This document shows positions 6,509 to 13,510 of a DNA stretch of 16,113 nucleotides, in pieces (the first letter of the stretch is position 1; every line of letters begins with the position of its first letter). The notes beneath the pieces were generated by a model that saw only the letters and a program-made list of their open reading frames with translations, searched no databases and was not told where the DNA came from. The stretch is from Streptosporangiaceae bacterium. GTDB taxonomy: Bacteria > Actinomycetota > Actinomycetes > Streptosporangiales > Streptosporangiaceae. A program made the position numbers and the translations under genes. The stretch is from the NCBI GenBank assembly GCA_025934635.1, contig JAICWX010000204.1:1-16113 (forward strand). The letters are read 5' to 3'.

Positions 6509-7935
6509 CGGCGCCGGCGACCGGGCACGGGCCAACCGGACCGGTCTCCGTCGACACGATCGTCACCGGTGAGTGGATCATCACGCTCAACGCGGACCGC
6601 GAGATCTACTCCGGCGGCGCCATCGCGGTGACCGGCGGGATCATCACCGACGTCGGCAAGCGCGACGCGATCCTGGCCCGGTACCGGCCGGCCACCCTGA
6701 TCGACGAGCCGGACAGCATCGTCATCCCCGGCCTGGTCAACGGGCACCGGCACCTGCTGTGCTGCGCCAAGGGGGCCATGCCGGAGGGCGGCCAGACGCT
6801 GTCCGCGCTGCGCCAGTTCATCTACCCCTCGTTTGCCGCCCTCACCGAGGACGACATGGGTGTCTACGCGCGGCACGCGGCCGCCGAGATGATCCGGTTC
6901 GGCACCACGCTGTTCGAGGAGCCGGGCTGCAACCACCTCGACGCCGTGCTCGAGGCGCTCGCCGCCTCGGGCATCCGGGCCCGGACCGGGCCCTGGACGT
7001 GGGACCAGGCGGGCCCGGCCGGCGCCGACGGGCTGCCCGACTGGCTGGCGATGGACGCCGACGCGGCGCTGGAGCGGCTGCGCGAAGGCATCCAGACCGT
7101 CCGCAAGTTCGGCCACCCGCGGATCCTCGACGCCGTCACGATCGAGGGCGTGGGCACCTGCTCGGACGCCCTCAACCGGGGCGCCGCCGACCTGGCCCGC
7201 GAGTACGACAGCCTGTTCGTACTGCACAAGTCCACCAGCCAGGCCGAGGTCGAGCTCGAGCTGCGGGTATTCGGCGAGCGCCCGGTCGCGCACATGGACA
7301 CCATCGGCGCGCTGCACGACCGGGTGCTGCTCAACCACATGACGAGCCTGGACGAGCACGACGTGGAAATCATCATTGCCTCCGGCGCGCGCATCTCGCA
7401 GAACCCGACGTCGGCCCTGAAGCTGGCCAAGGGCACCACCCAGACCGGCAAGTGGAAGGAACTGGCCGCCGCGGGCGTCCCGATGGCGCTCGGCACCGAC
7501 GCCGAGAACGTCTCCAACCACACCGACATCTGCCGGGCCATGCAGCTCGCCGCCCTGCTGCCGCGCGACGCCACCCGCGACCCGAACGCGATCTCCGCCG
7601 AGCAGGCCCTGGAGATGGCCACCCTCGGCGGCGCCACCGCCCTGCGCATGCAGGACCAGGTCGGCTCGCTGGAGCCCGGCAAGCAGGCCGACATCGTCGT
7701 CTTCGACACCGACAACTTCGACCTGCGCCCCCTGCACAACCCGGTCGCCAACATCGTCTACGGCTCCACCGGCCACTCCGTCGACACGGTCCTCATCGGC
7801 GGCGAGATCGTCCTGCGCCACCAGCAGCTGACCTCCCTCGACGAGCAACAGCTGCGCCGCGACGTCGAAGCCATCAACCGCCGCGTCCTCGGCGAAATCG
7901 GAATCGCCCCCCTCCCCCAGTGGCCCATCCTCTGA
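6505..7935 (+). CDS. Second amidohydrolase, AtzA/TrzA-like, with divergent active site
   Basis: 476 aa. The GTG start at 6505 overlaps the permease stop (GTGA). Visible elements: the N-terminal beta strands 'DTIVTGEWIITLNADREIYSGGAIAVTGGIITDVG'-like region (residues ~13-47); metal ligands H81-R-H83 after 'IPGLVNG'; H241 in 'VLHKSTSQAE'; H278 in 'LLNHMTSLDEHD'; 'ISQNPTSALKLAKGTTQ'; and catalytic D332 in 'MALGTDAENVSNHTD'. The C-terminal 'VGSLEPGKQADIVVFDT' is the usual closing strand. Compared with SAH/MTA deaminases, the HLAET-x2-E loop is replaced by HKSTSQAE and HNP by QNP, so the leaving-group and base-recognition residues differ. It probably deaminates or dechlorinates a heterocycle, or opens its ring, after import by the permease. 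Only 1290-1430-bp amidohydrolase genes occur here; no urea- or biuret-type amidase is visible. Confidence 0.9.
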   Translation: MTAPATGHGPTGPVSVDTIVTGEWIITLNADREIYSGGAIAVTGGIITDVGKRDAILARYRPATLIDEPDSIVIPGLVNGHRHLLCCAKGAMPEGGQTLSALRQFIYPSFAALTEDDMGVYARHAAAEMIRFGTTLFEEPGCNHLDAVLEALAASGIRARTGPWTWDQAGPAGADGLPDWLAMDADAALERLREGIQTVRKFGHPRILDAVTIEGVGTCSDALNRGAADLAREYDSLFVLHKSTSQAEVELELRVFGERPVAHMDTIGALHDRVLLNHMTSLDEHDVEIIIASGARISQNPTSALKLAKGTTQTGKWKELAAAGVPMALGTDAENVSNHTDICRAMQLAALLPRDATRDPNAISAEQALEMATLGGATALRMQDQVGSLEPGKQADIVVFDTDNFDLRPLHNPVANIVYGSTGHSVDTVLIGGEIVLRHQQLTSLDEQQLRRDVEAINRRVLGEIGIAPLPQWPIL

Positions 7936-7952
7936 TCGCACCCGCCCAGTCC

Positions 7953-7989
7953 CGCGGCCCGGGCCGACCGTCAGGCGGCCCGGGCCGCG
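7953..7989 (+). terminator. Perfect 14-bp GC hairpin after the amidohydrolase operon
   Basis: CGCGGCCCGGGCCG (7953-7966) pairs perfectly with CGGCCCGGGCCGCG (7976-7989) around a 9-nt loop, starting 17 nt after the operon stop. No U-tract follows, as is common for actinobacterial terminators. Each arm is itself nearly palindromic (GGCCCGGGCC). Confidence 0.6.
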
Positions 7990-8081
7990 AACCACCCGCC
8001 CGCGACCGGCCACCTCTGCAACGTCAGCCCGCCTGCCACCCCCCGTCGCACGCCCCGCCCTTACCGGAGGCTGCTCTCCGT

Positions 8082-8167
8082 TTATCTCGGTGGATCCGGG
8101 TTATCCGGTGGATCCGGTACCCCATAGGGGTCTAAATCCTCCGCGTAAGCCGAATCCACCGCGTTAA
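8082..8167. repeat. 86-nt imperfect palindrome built from four copies of an 18-bp unit
   Basis: The left arm 8082-8123 and right arm 8127-8167 fold back around ATA (8124-8126), with ACCCC/GGGGT at the tip. By hand alignment about 31 of 41 positions are complementary. Each arm contains a tandem duplication. On the + strand CGGTGGATCCGG occurs at 8088-8099 and 8106-8117, each preceded by TTATC. On the minus strand the related CGGTGGATTCGG and CGGAGGATTTAG occur 18 bp apart. It lies in the convergent gap, 32 bp beyond the MFS stop. It may be a bidirectional terminator or a fold-back (REP/MITE-like) element. Confidence 0.7.
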
Positions 8168-8199
8168 TTTCCAGCCGGATGCATGAACAGGCGACGTCC

Positions 8200-9501
8200 T
8201 CAGCTGACGCTCTTGATCTTCCAGACGCCGAGGCCGGCCGCGATGGCCACGACCGTGGTGGCGCCGAACAGGGCCTTGTAGCCCGCCAGGGAGACCAGGG
8301 GAGCGGCGATCAGCGCACCGATGGCGCCGGGGCAGACGATGGCGATGTTGATGATGCCGAGGTCCTTGGCCCGGTCCCGGGCGGCGGGCAGCACCTGCGT
8401 GATCAGCGCCTGGTCGACGGCGATGTACGCGCCGTAGCCCAGGCCGAACAGCACCGCCGCGATCATGGACGACGTCCACGTGGGGGAGAACGTCAGCACC
8501 AGCGCGGCCGCGGCGATCAGCATGCTGGACACGACGACCATCCGCTTGCGGCGGCCGCTGCGATCGGAGATCATCCCGCCCACGATCGACGCGATCACCA
8601 CGCACACGGTGTAGATCAGGATCAGGATGAGCAGGCCGTCCGCGGCCGTCTGGCCGGGGAACTGCTTCGCGTAGTGCACCTCGTCGCGCAGGAAGTAGAG
8701 CAGGTACAAGGTGCCCATGGCGATGGCCAGGCTGCTCAGGAAGCGGGTCAGCCAGGCCCAGCCGAAATCGGGATACTGCCGAGGGCTGAGCCAGTACGAG
8801 CCGGCCAGCCGGCGCCACGAGAACGGCTCCCGGTGGTGCGGCGCCAGCGGGTGGTCCGGGGTGAACAGGACGAACGGCAGGGCCAGCACCACCATCGCCA
8901 CTGCGAGCGTGACGTAGCTGACGACGATGTGCTGGTCGAGGACGTCCACGACCAGGACAGTGCCGAGGACCAGGCCGAGCGCGATCGGCATGCCCACCCA
9001 GCCGGACACCGTGGCGCGCTGCCGCACCGGCACGTGGTCGGGGATGGCCGCGCTCAAGCTGGCGTACTCGCCGTTCTGGAACGCGCTGAACAGGAACCAC
9101 AGCGCGGCTACGCCGAAGACCGTGTTCTGCTCGGCGAGCAGCACCATGCAGACCGCGGACAGCACCGCCATGATCAGCGTCCAGCGGTGCCGCCGGCCGC
9201 TGAAGCGCCCGATCCGGGTGCCGTGCGCGGTCCGGTCGGACAGCATGCCGACGACCGGGGTGGCCAGCGCCGAGGAGATGGCGCCGACGCCGGTCGCCAC
9301 CCCGAGCGCGACGACCTTGTGCCTGGGCGTGATGTCCTGCAGCTGGAGCGCCAGGATGACCTGCTGCGGAGTCTGGGTGGCCATCCACATGCCCAGGCTG
9401 GCCAGGGTGAGCCCGAAGACCCAGCGGCGTCGGACATGCTCGGTCGGCTCGGCCAGCGCCAGCGACTCCACGTCCGGCTGACCGACCGTCTGGTCCCTCA
9501 T
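8200..9501 (-). CDS. Major facilitator superfamily transporter (sugar/GPH-SLC45-like)
   Basis: 433 aa from the ATG at 9501, chosen because GGAGG lies 6 nt upstream; a frame extending to 9594 has no ribosome site and an unlikely sequence. About 12 membrane segments are visible, beginning at 'WVFGLTLASLGMWMA'. The inter-helix loop 2-3 carries 'VVGMLSDRTAHGTRIGRFSGRRHRW', close to the D-R-T-x-G-R-x-R-R pattern of GPH/SLC45-type carriers. The second half repeats it as 'IVGGMISDRSGRRKRM'. A long central loop ('FTPDHPLAPHHREPFSWRRLAGSYWLSPRQYPDF') separates the halves. Proton-coupled uptake or export of a small polar solute is likely; the substrate is unknown. It is divergent from the acyl-CoA dehydrogenase across 149 bp and convergent with the amidohydrolase operon. 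Confidence 0.88.
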   Translation of the reverse strand: MRDQTVGQPDVESLALAEPTEHVRRRWVFGLTLASLGMWMATQTPQQVILALQLQDITPRHKVVALGVATGVGAISSALATPVVGMLSDRTAHGTRIGRFSGRRHRWTLIMAVLSAVCMVLLAEQNTVFGVAALWFLFSAFQNGEYASLSAAIPDHVPVRQRATVSGWVGMPIALGLVLGTVLVVDVLDQHIVVSYVTLAVAMVVLALPFVLFTPDHPLAPHHREPFSWRRLAGSYWLSPRQYPDFGWAWLTRFLSSLAIAMGTLYLLYFLRDEVHYAKQFPGQTAADGLLILILIYTVCVVIASIVGGMISDRSGRRKRMVVVSSMLIAAAALVLTFSPTWTSSMIAAVLFGLGYGAYIAVDQALITQVLPAARDRAKDLGIINIAIVCPGAIGALIAAPLVSLAGYKALFGATTVVAIAAGLGVWKIKSVS

Positions 9502-9650
9502 CGCACCTCCGCGGCTCCGGGCATTGCCAAGATCATGACGCATCCCGGGCCCCTCGCGGTACACCGGGCCGCATGACGGCCTGGGAAACCCCACAGGTCG
9601 GAACCCCGGGACAGGTGCCGCCGGCCGGTAAAACGGGTAATTATTTATAC
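9502..9650. promoter_or_regulatory. Divergent intergenic region between MFS gene and acyl-CoA dehydrogenase
   Basis: 149 bp between two outward-facing starts. It holds GCATGACG-like sequences facing each other (ATGACGCAT at 9536-9544, CGCATGACG at 9571-9579), a possible regulator site. An AT-rich patch, GTAATTATTTATAC (9637-9650), touches the dehydrogenase ATG. No clear -35 was found on either strand. Confidence 0.35.
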
Positions 9651-11810
9651 ATGTCGATCGCCATCTCTGAAGAGCACCGCGCCCTGGCCGAATCCGTGGC
9701 CGGCTTCCTGACCGACCACCAGTCCCGCGCGGCCGCCCGCGCCCTGCTCACGGCCGAGACCGAGGGACTCCCTGACTTCTGGTCCGAGCTGGCCGCCCTC
9801 GGCGTGCTCGGCCTGCACATCCCGGAAGACCTCGGCGGCGAGGGCTTCGGACTGGCCGAAACGCTGGTCGTGGCCGAGCAGATGGGCCGCTTCCTGGCGC
9901 CGGGCCCGTTCGTCCCGACCGTGATCGCCAGCGCCGTGCTGGCCGCCGCCGGGCCCGATGACCTCAAGAAGAAGCTGCTGCCCGGCCTGGCCGACGGCAG
10001 CGTGATCGGCGCGGCCGCCCTCGGCGGCGACGTCACCAGCGATGGCGGCACCGCCAGCGGCCAGGCCGGCGTCGTGCTCAGCGGCCACCTGGCGGACGTG
10101 CTGCTGGTCCCGTCCGGCGACGACGTGCTGGTGATCGAGAAGTCGGCCGGCGGATTCTCCGCCGACGTGCCCGCCAACGTGGACCAGAGCCGTCGCGCGG
10201 CCAAGGTGACGCTCGACGGGGCGCCCGCCACGGTGCTGCCGGGCGCCGCCCGGCTGCTGACCGACGTGGCCCGGGCCGTGCTCGCGGCGGAGGCGACCGG
10301 CGTCGCCGCCGAGACCACCGAGCTGGCGGCCGAGTACGCCAAGGTCCGCCAGCAGTTCGGCCGCCCGATCGCGACCTTCCAGGCGGTCAAGCACCACGTC
10401 GCCAACATGCTGGTCGCCCGGGAGATGGCGACCGCCGCCACGTGGGACGCCGGCCGGGCCGGGACCGGCGGCGGCGACCAGTTCAGCTACACCGCGGCCG
10501 TCGCCGCGGTGCTGGCCGGGCCGGCCGCGCTCGGGAACGCCAACCTGAACACCCAGGTGCTCGGCGGGATCGGGATGACCTGGGAGCATGACGCGCACCT
10601 GTACATGCGCCGGGCCACCGCCATCGAGGCGGTACTGGGCGCCGAGCAGGCTGCCATCGAGGTCACCGACCTCATCCGCGGCGGCCTGCGCCGGGCCGCC
10701 GCCATCGACCTGCCGCCGGAGGCCGAGCCGATCCGGGCGGCGATCAGGCCGGACATCGACCGGCTGGCCGCGCTGACCGGCGACGAGCGCAAGCAGGCGC
10801 TGATCGAGGCCGGCTACGCCATGCCGCACTGGCCCAAGCCCTGGGGCCGGGACGCCAAGGCCGTCGAGCAGCTCGTCATCGAGCAGGAGCTCCGCGCGGC
10901 CGGGATCAAGCGGCCCAGCCTCGGCATCACCAGCTGGATCATCCTGACCCTGATCCAGTACGCTACCCCCGACCAGGTGGATCGCTATGTTCCCCCGGCG
11001 CTGCGCCAGGACGTGATCTGGTGCCAGCTGTTCAGCGAGCCCGGCGCCGGATCCGACGCGGCCGGCATCAGGACCAAGGCCACCAAGGTCGACGGCGGCT
11101 GGAAGGTCAACGGCCAGAAGGTGTGGACCAGCGGCGCGCACGTGGCGTCGTACGGCCTGGCGACCGTGCGGACCGACCCGGACGCGCGCAAGCACGAGGG
11201 CATCACCATGATGGTGATCGACATGCACGCCCCCGGTGTCACCGTCCGCCCGCTGAAGATGCCGAACGGTGGCTCGGACTTCAACGAGGTCTTCTTCGAC
11301 GACGTCTTCGTCCCCGACCCCGACGTGGTCGGGCCGGTCAACGGCGGCTGGACCGTCGCCCGGGCCACGCTGGGCAACGAGAGCGTCAGCATCGGCGGCG
11401 GTGACGGCGGTTACTCGATGCCCGCCGAGTCGTTCATCGCCCCGCTCGACGCGCACCCGGAGCGGCTGGCGGGCGGGGCCGGCCGGGTCGGCCGGCACAT
11501 CGCCCGCACCCAGGTGATGGGCGTGCTGAACCAGCGCGCCGCCTACCGGGCGGTGGCCGGCGGCGGTCCCGGCCCGGAGGGCAACATCACCAAGCTGCTG
11601 CTCTCCGAGAACGGTCACGAGTCGGCCGCGATCATGCTCGAGCTGGCCGGCCCGGACGGCGCGTTCCTCGAGGGCCGCGGCGCCGTGGGACCGATGCTGA
11701 TGCTGATGAACCGGGCCCTGTCGATCGCGGGCGGCACGTCAGAGATCAAGCGAAACCAGATAGCCGAACGGATCGGCCGTCTCCCGCGCGACCCGCTCAT
11801 CAACAACTAG
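9651..11810 (+). CDS. Acyl-CoA dehydrogenase with two fused ACAD halves (FadE-type, ~720 aa)
   Basis: 719 aa from the ATG at 9651 ('MSIAISEEHRALAESVAGFL'). The longer frame from 9573 is rejected because those 26 codons do not match the family. The first half (~1-345) has an ACAD N-terminal helical domain ('LGVLGLHIPEDLGGEGFGLAETLVVAEQMGR') and the C-terminal signature 'YAKVRQQFGRPIATFQAVKH' (Y229 onwards). The second half (~365-719) has 'LIEAGYAMPHWPKPWGRDA', the beta-domain 'CQLFSEPGAGSDAAG' (461 onwards), 'VNGQKVWTSGAH' and the tail 'IAGGTSEIKRNQIAERIGRLPRDP' (692 onwards). This two-in-one layout matches actinobacterial enzymes such as FadE34/FadE22, which mimic heterotetrameric ACADs active on bulky (steroid-type) acyl-CoA. 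The second half lacks the YxxxRxQFG signature and the first lacks GTSEI, so each half supplies part of one active site. No Shine-Dalgarno sequence is visible; the transcript may be leaderless. Confidence 0.92.
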   Translation: MSIAISEEHRALAESVAGFLTDHQSRAAARALLTAETEGLPDFWSELAALGVLGLHIPEDLGGEGFGLAETLVVAEQMGRFLAPGPFVPTVIASAVLAAAGPDDLKKKLLPGLADGSVIGAAALGGDVTSDGGTASGQAGVVLSGHLADVLLVPSGDDVLVIEKSAGGFSADVPANVDQSRRAAKVTLDGAPATVLPGAARLLTDVARAVLAAEATGVAAETTELAAEYAKVRQQFGRPIATFQAVKHHVANMLVAREMATAATWDAGRAGTGGGDQFSYTAAVAAVLAGPAALGNANLNTQVLGGIGMTWEHDAHLYMRRATAIEAVLGAEQAAIEVTDLIRGGLRRAAAIDLPPEAEPIRAAIRPDIDRLAALTGDERKQALIEAGYAMPHWPKPWGRDAKAVEQLVIEQELRAAGIKRPSLGITSWIILTLIQYATPDQVDRYVPPALRQDVIWCQLFSEPGAGSDAAGIRTKATKVDGGWKVNGQKVWTSGAHVASYGLATVRTDPDARKHEGITMMVIDMHAPGVTVRPLKMPNGGSDFNEVFFDDVFVPDPDVVGPVNGGWTVARATLGNESVSIGGGDGGYSMPAESFIAPLDAHPERLAGGAGRVGRHIARTQVMGVLNQRAAYRAVAGGGPGPEGNITKLLLSENGHESAAIMLELAGPDGAFLEGRGAVGPMLMLMNRALSIAGGTSEIKRNQIAERIGRLPRDPLINN

Positions 11811-11841
11811 GGCAGGCGCGCTGCTAAGCAGGTGGCGTTCG

Positions 11842-12876
11842 TTACCAGACGTCGCTGCTGAAGGACGGCGGCCGCCGGTCACCCGGCGCCGAGAGGAGCT
11901 CGAGGTCGGACTCGACCATGAGTCCGACCAGCTCCTCGAAGCTGGTCTTCGGCTTCCAGCCGAGCTTGGTCGCGGCCTTGCCCGGGTCGGCGCACAGCTG
12001 GTTCACGTCGGCCGGCCGGACGAACGCGGTGTCGCACACCACGTGCTCCTGCCAGTCCAGGCCGGCCAGGCTGAAGGCCAGCTCGACCAGTTCCTCGACG
12101 CTGCGGGTGACGCCGGTGCCGATCACGAAGTCCTCGGGCTCGTCCTGGGTCAGCATGAGGTGCATGGCGCGGACGTAGTCGCCGGCGAACCCCCAGTCGC
12201 GCCGCGCCGCCAGGTTCCCGAGCCGCAGCTCGCGCTCGAGCCCGAGCTTGATCCGGGCCACCGCCAGCGACACCTTGCGGGTGACGAACTCCGGCCCGCG
12301 CCGCGGCGACTCGTGGTTGAACAAGATCCCGGAGACGGCGAACATGCCGTAGGACTCGCGGTAGTTCTGGGTCAGGAAATGCCCGTACGCCTTGGCCACG
12401 CCGTACGGGCTGCGCGGGTGGAAGGGCGTCCGCTCGGTCTGCGGCGACTCCTCCACCTGACCGAACATCTCCGACGAGGACGCCTGGTAAAACCGGATCT
12501 GGCTGGGGCCGGGCGTGCGCGAGCCGCTGATCCCGCTGCAGGTCCTGATGGCCTCCAGCATCCGCAGCACGCCCACGCCGGTCACCTCGCTGGTGAGCTC
12601 GGCCTGCTGCCAGGACATCGGCACGTAGGAGATCGCCCCGAGGTTGTACACCTCATCGGGGTGGATCCGCTCAACCGCCGCGATGAGGCTGCCCTGGTCG
12701 AGCAGGTCACCCCGGATCAGCCGGATCTCGCCCGCGAGCTCGCTGCGGCCCCGCACCCACGGGTCGGCCTGCCCGCGGACCAGCCCCCATACCTCGTAAC
12801 CCTCGCCCAGCAGGTGCTCCGCCAGGTAGGAGCCGTCTTGTCCGGTGATCCCGGTGATCAGCGCGCATCGTGCCAT
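11842..12876 (-). CDS. gmd: GDP-mannose 4,6-dehydratase
   Basis: 344 aa, the normal length. The extended SDR NAD(P) motif is 'ALITGITGQDGSYLAEHLL' (G9-x2-G12-x2-G15). Gmd-specific landmarks follow: 'RGDLLDQGSLIAAV', 'EVYNLGAISYVPMSW', the catalytic 'SSSEMFGQVEESPQTE' and 'SPYGVAKAYGH' (Y158, K162), then 'NHESPRRGPEFVTRKVS' and 'LGNLAARRDWGFAGDYV'. It converts GDP-mannose to GDP-4-keto-6-deoxymannose, the precursor of GDP-fucose, GDP-rhamnose or GDP-perosamine for cell-surface glycans. No fucose synthase (wcaG), reductase or glycosyltransferase is adjacent, so the pathway partner lies elsewhere. No Shine-Dalgarno sequence precedes the ATG. TAGTTT (minus strand, 12888-12883) lies 6 nt before it, the spacing of a leaderless start. 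Confidence 0.95.
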   Translation of the reverse strand: MARCALITGITGQDGSYLAEHLLGEGYEVWGLVRGQADPWVRGRSELAGEIRLIRGDLLDQGSLIAAVERIHPDEVYNLGAISYVPMSWQQAELTSEVTGVGVLRMLEAIRTCSGISGSRTPGPSQIRFYQASSSEMFGQVEESPQTERTPFHPRSPYGVAKAYGHFLTQNYRESYGMFAVSGILFNHESPRRGPEFVTRKVSLAVARIKLGLERELRLGNLAARRDWGFAGDYVRAMHLMLTQDEPEDFVIGTGVTRSVEELVELAFSLAGLDWQEHVVCDTAFVRPADVNQLCADPGKAATKLGWKPKTSFEELVGLMVESDLELLSAPGDRRPPSFSSDVW

Positions 12877-12910
12877 AGCGGCAAACTAGCAGTCCCGTAC
12901 GCTGGGAGAT
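12877..12910. promoter_or_regulatory. 34-bp divergent promoter region with two likely leaderless starts
   Basis: On the minus strand TAGTTT (12888-12883) is followed after 6 nt by the gmd ATG. On the plus strand TACGCT (12898-12903) is followed after 7 nt by the GTG at 12911. Both are TANNNT -10 boxes at the spacing typical of actinobacterial leaderless transcripts. -35 boxes are not convincing, and each would fall in or near the other gene's start region. Confidence 0.45.
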
Positions 12911-13510
12911 GTGGGACCCGTGACGGTGATCGCGTGCGGTGCGCTGGGCGCGCACCTGCGGGAGATCACCGCGCGCCGCCAGTGGCCGGTCGAGCTGCAC
13001 ACCCTGCCCGCGCCGTTGCACAACCACCCGCAGCAGATCGCGCCCTGGGCCGAGCGGCTGGCGGCCGAAGCGCTCGCCCGCGGCCAGCGCGTCGCGGTCG
13101 CCTACGCCGACTGCGGCACCTACGGCGCCCTCGACGACGTGTGCGCCCGGCTGGGCCTGCGGCGGCTGCCGGGCCTGCACTGCTACGACGTGTTCGCCGG
13201 CCCCGACCGGGTGCGCGAGCTGTTCGAGGCCGAACCGGGCACCTACCTGCTGACCGACTTCCTGGTGCGCAGCTTCGACCGGACCGTGCTGGCCGGGCTC
13301 GGCCTGGACCGGTACCCGGAACTGTGGCCCGACTACTTCGGTCACTACCGCCGGGTGGTCTGGCTCGCCCAGGACCGGACCGCGGAACTGGAAGCCGAGG
13401 CGGAGCGCGTCGCGGCCCGGTTCGGCCTGCCGCTCACCGTCGTCGAGACCGGGCTCACCCAGCTCGAACGCGAGCTCGAGCGGCTGGTCACCGCGTTATC
13501 CGGGCGGTAA
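12911..13510 (+). CDS. DUF1638-type conserved protein
   Basis: 199 aa. It starts at GTG 12911, with an in-frame GTG at 12920 as alternative. The sequence follows the DUF1638 pattern as I recall it: 'VIACGALGAHLREI' at the N terminus, 'LPAPLHNHPQQI', 'VAYADCGTYGALDD', 'LPGLHCYDVFAGPDRV', 'EPGTYLLTDFLVRSFDRTV', 'GLGLDRYPELWPDYFGHYRRVVWLAQ', then a C-terminal coil rich in Glu and Arg. Conserved Cys (CGA, DCGT, HCYD) and His suggest a metal or ligand site. The family's function is not established. In other bacteria members are often seen near corrinoid methyltransferase genes, but none is visible here, so that link is not supported in this window. The last 15 bp overlap the convergent hydrolase gene. 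Confidence 0.75.
   Translation: MGPVTVIACGALGAHLREITARRQWPVELHTLPAPLHNHPQQIAPWAERLAAEALARGQRVAVAYADCGTYGALDDVCARLGLRRLPGLHCYDVFAGPDRVRELFEAEPGTYLLTDFLVRSFDRTVLAGLGLDRYPELWPDYFGHYRRVVWLAQDRTAELEAEAERVAARFGLPLTVVETGLTQLERELERLVTALSGR

Noticed and set aside
248..7935. Classical Rut uracil or atrazine (Atz) pathway
   Set aside because: No RutB-F, AtzD-F, cyanuric acid hydrolase, biuret or allophanate hydrolase genes are visible; only superfamily-level similarity.
8082..8167. CRISPR-like array from the spaced CGGTGGATCCGG repeats
   Set aside because: Only two direct copies per strand, with 6-nt gaps, in palindromic arrangement; no spacers and no cas genes.
9645..11618. Minus-strand frame (657 codons) opposite the acyl-CoA dehydrogenase
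   Set aside because: Same kind of shadow; the + strand protein is unmistakable.
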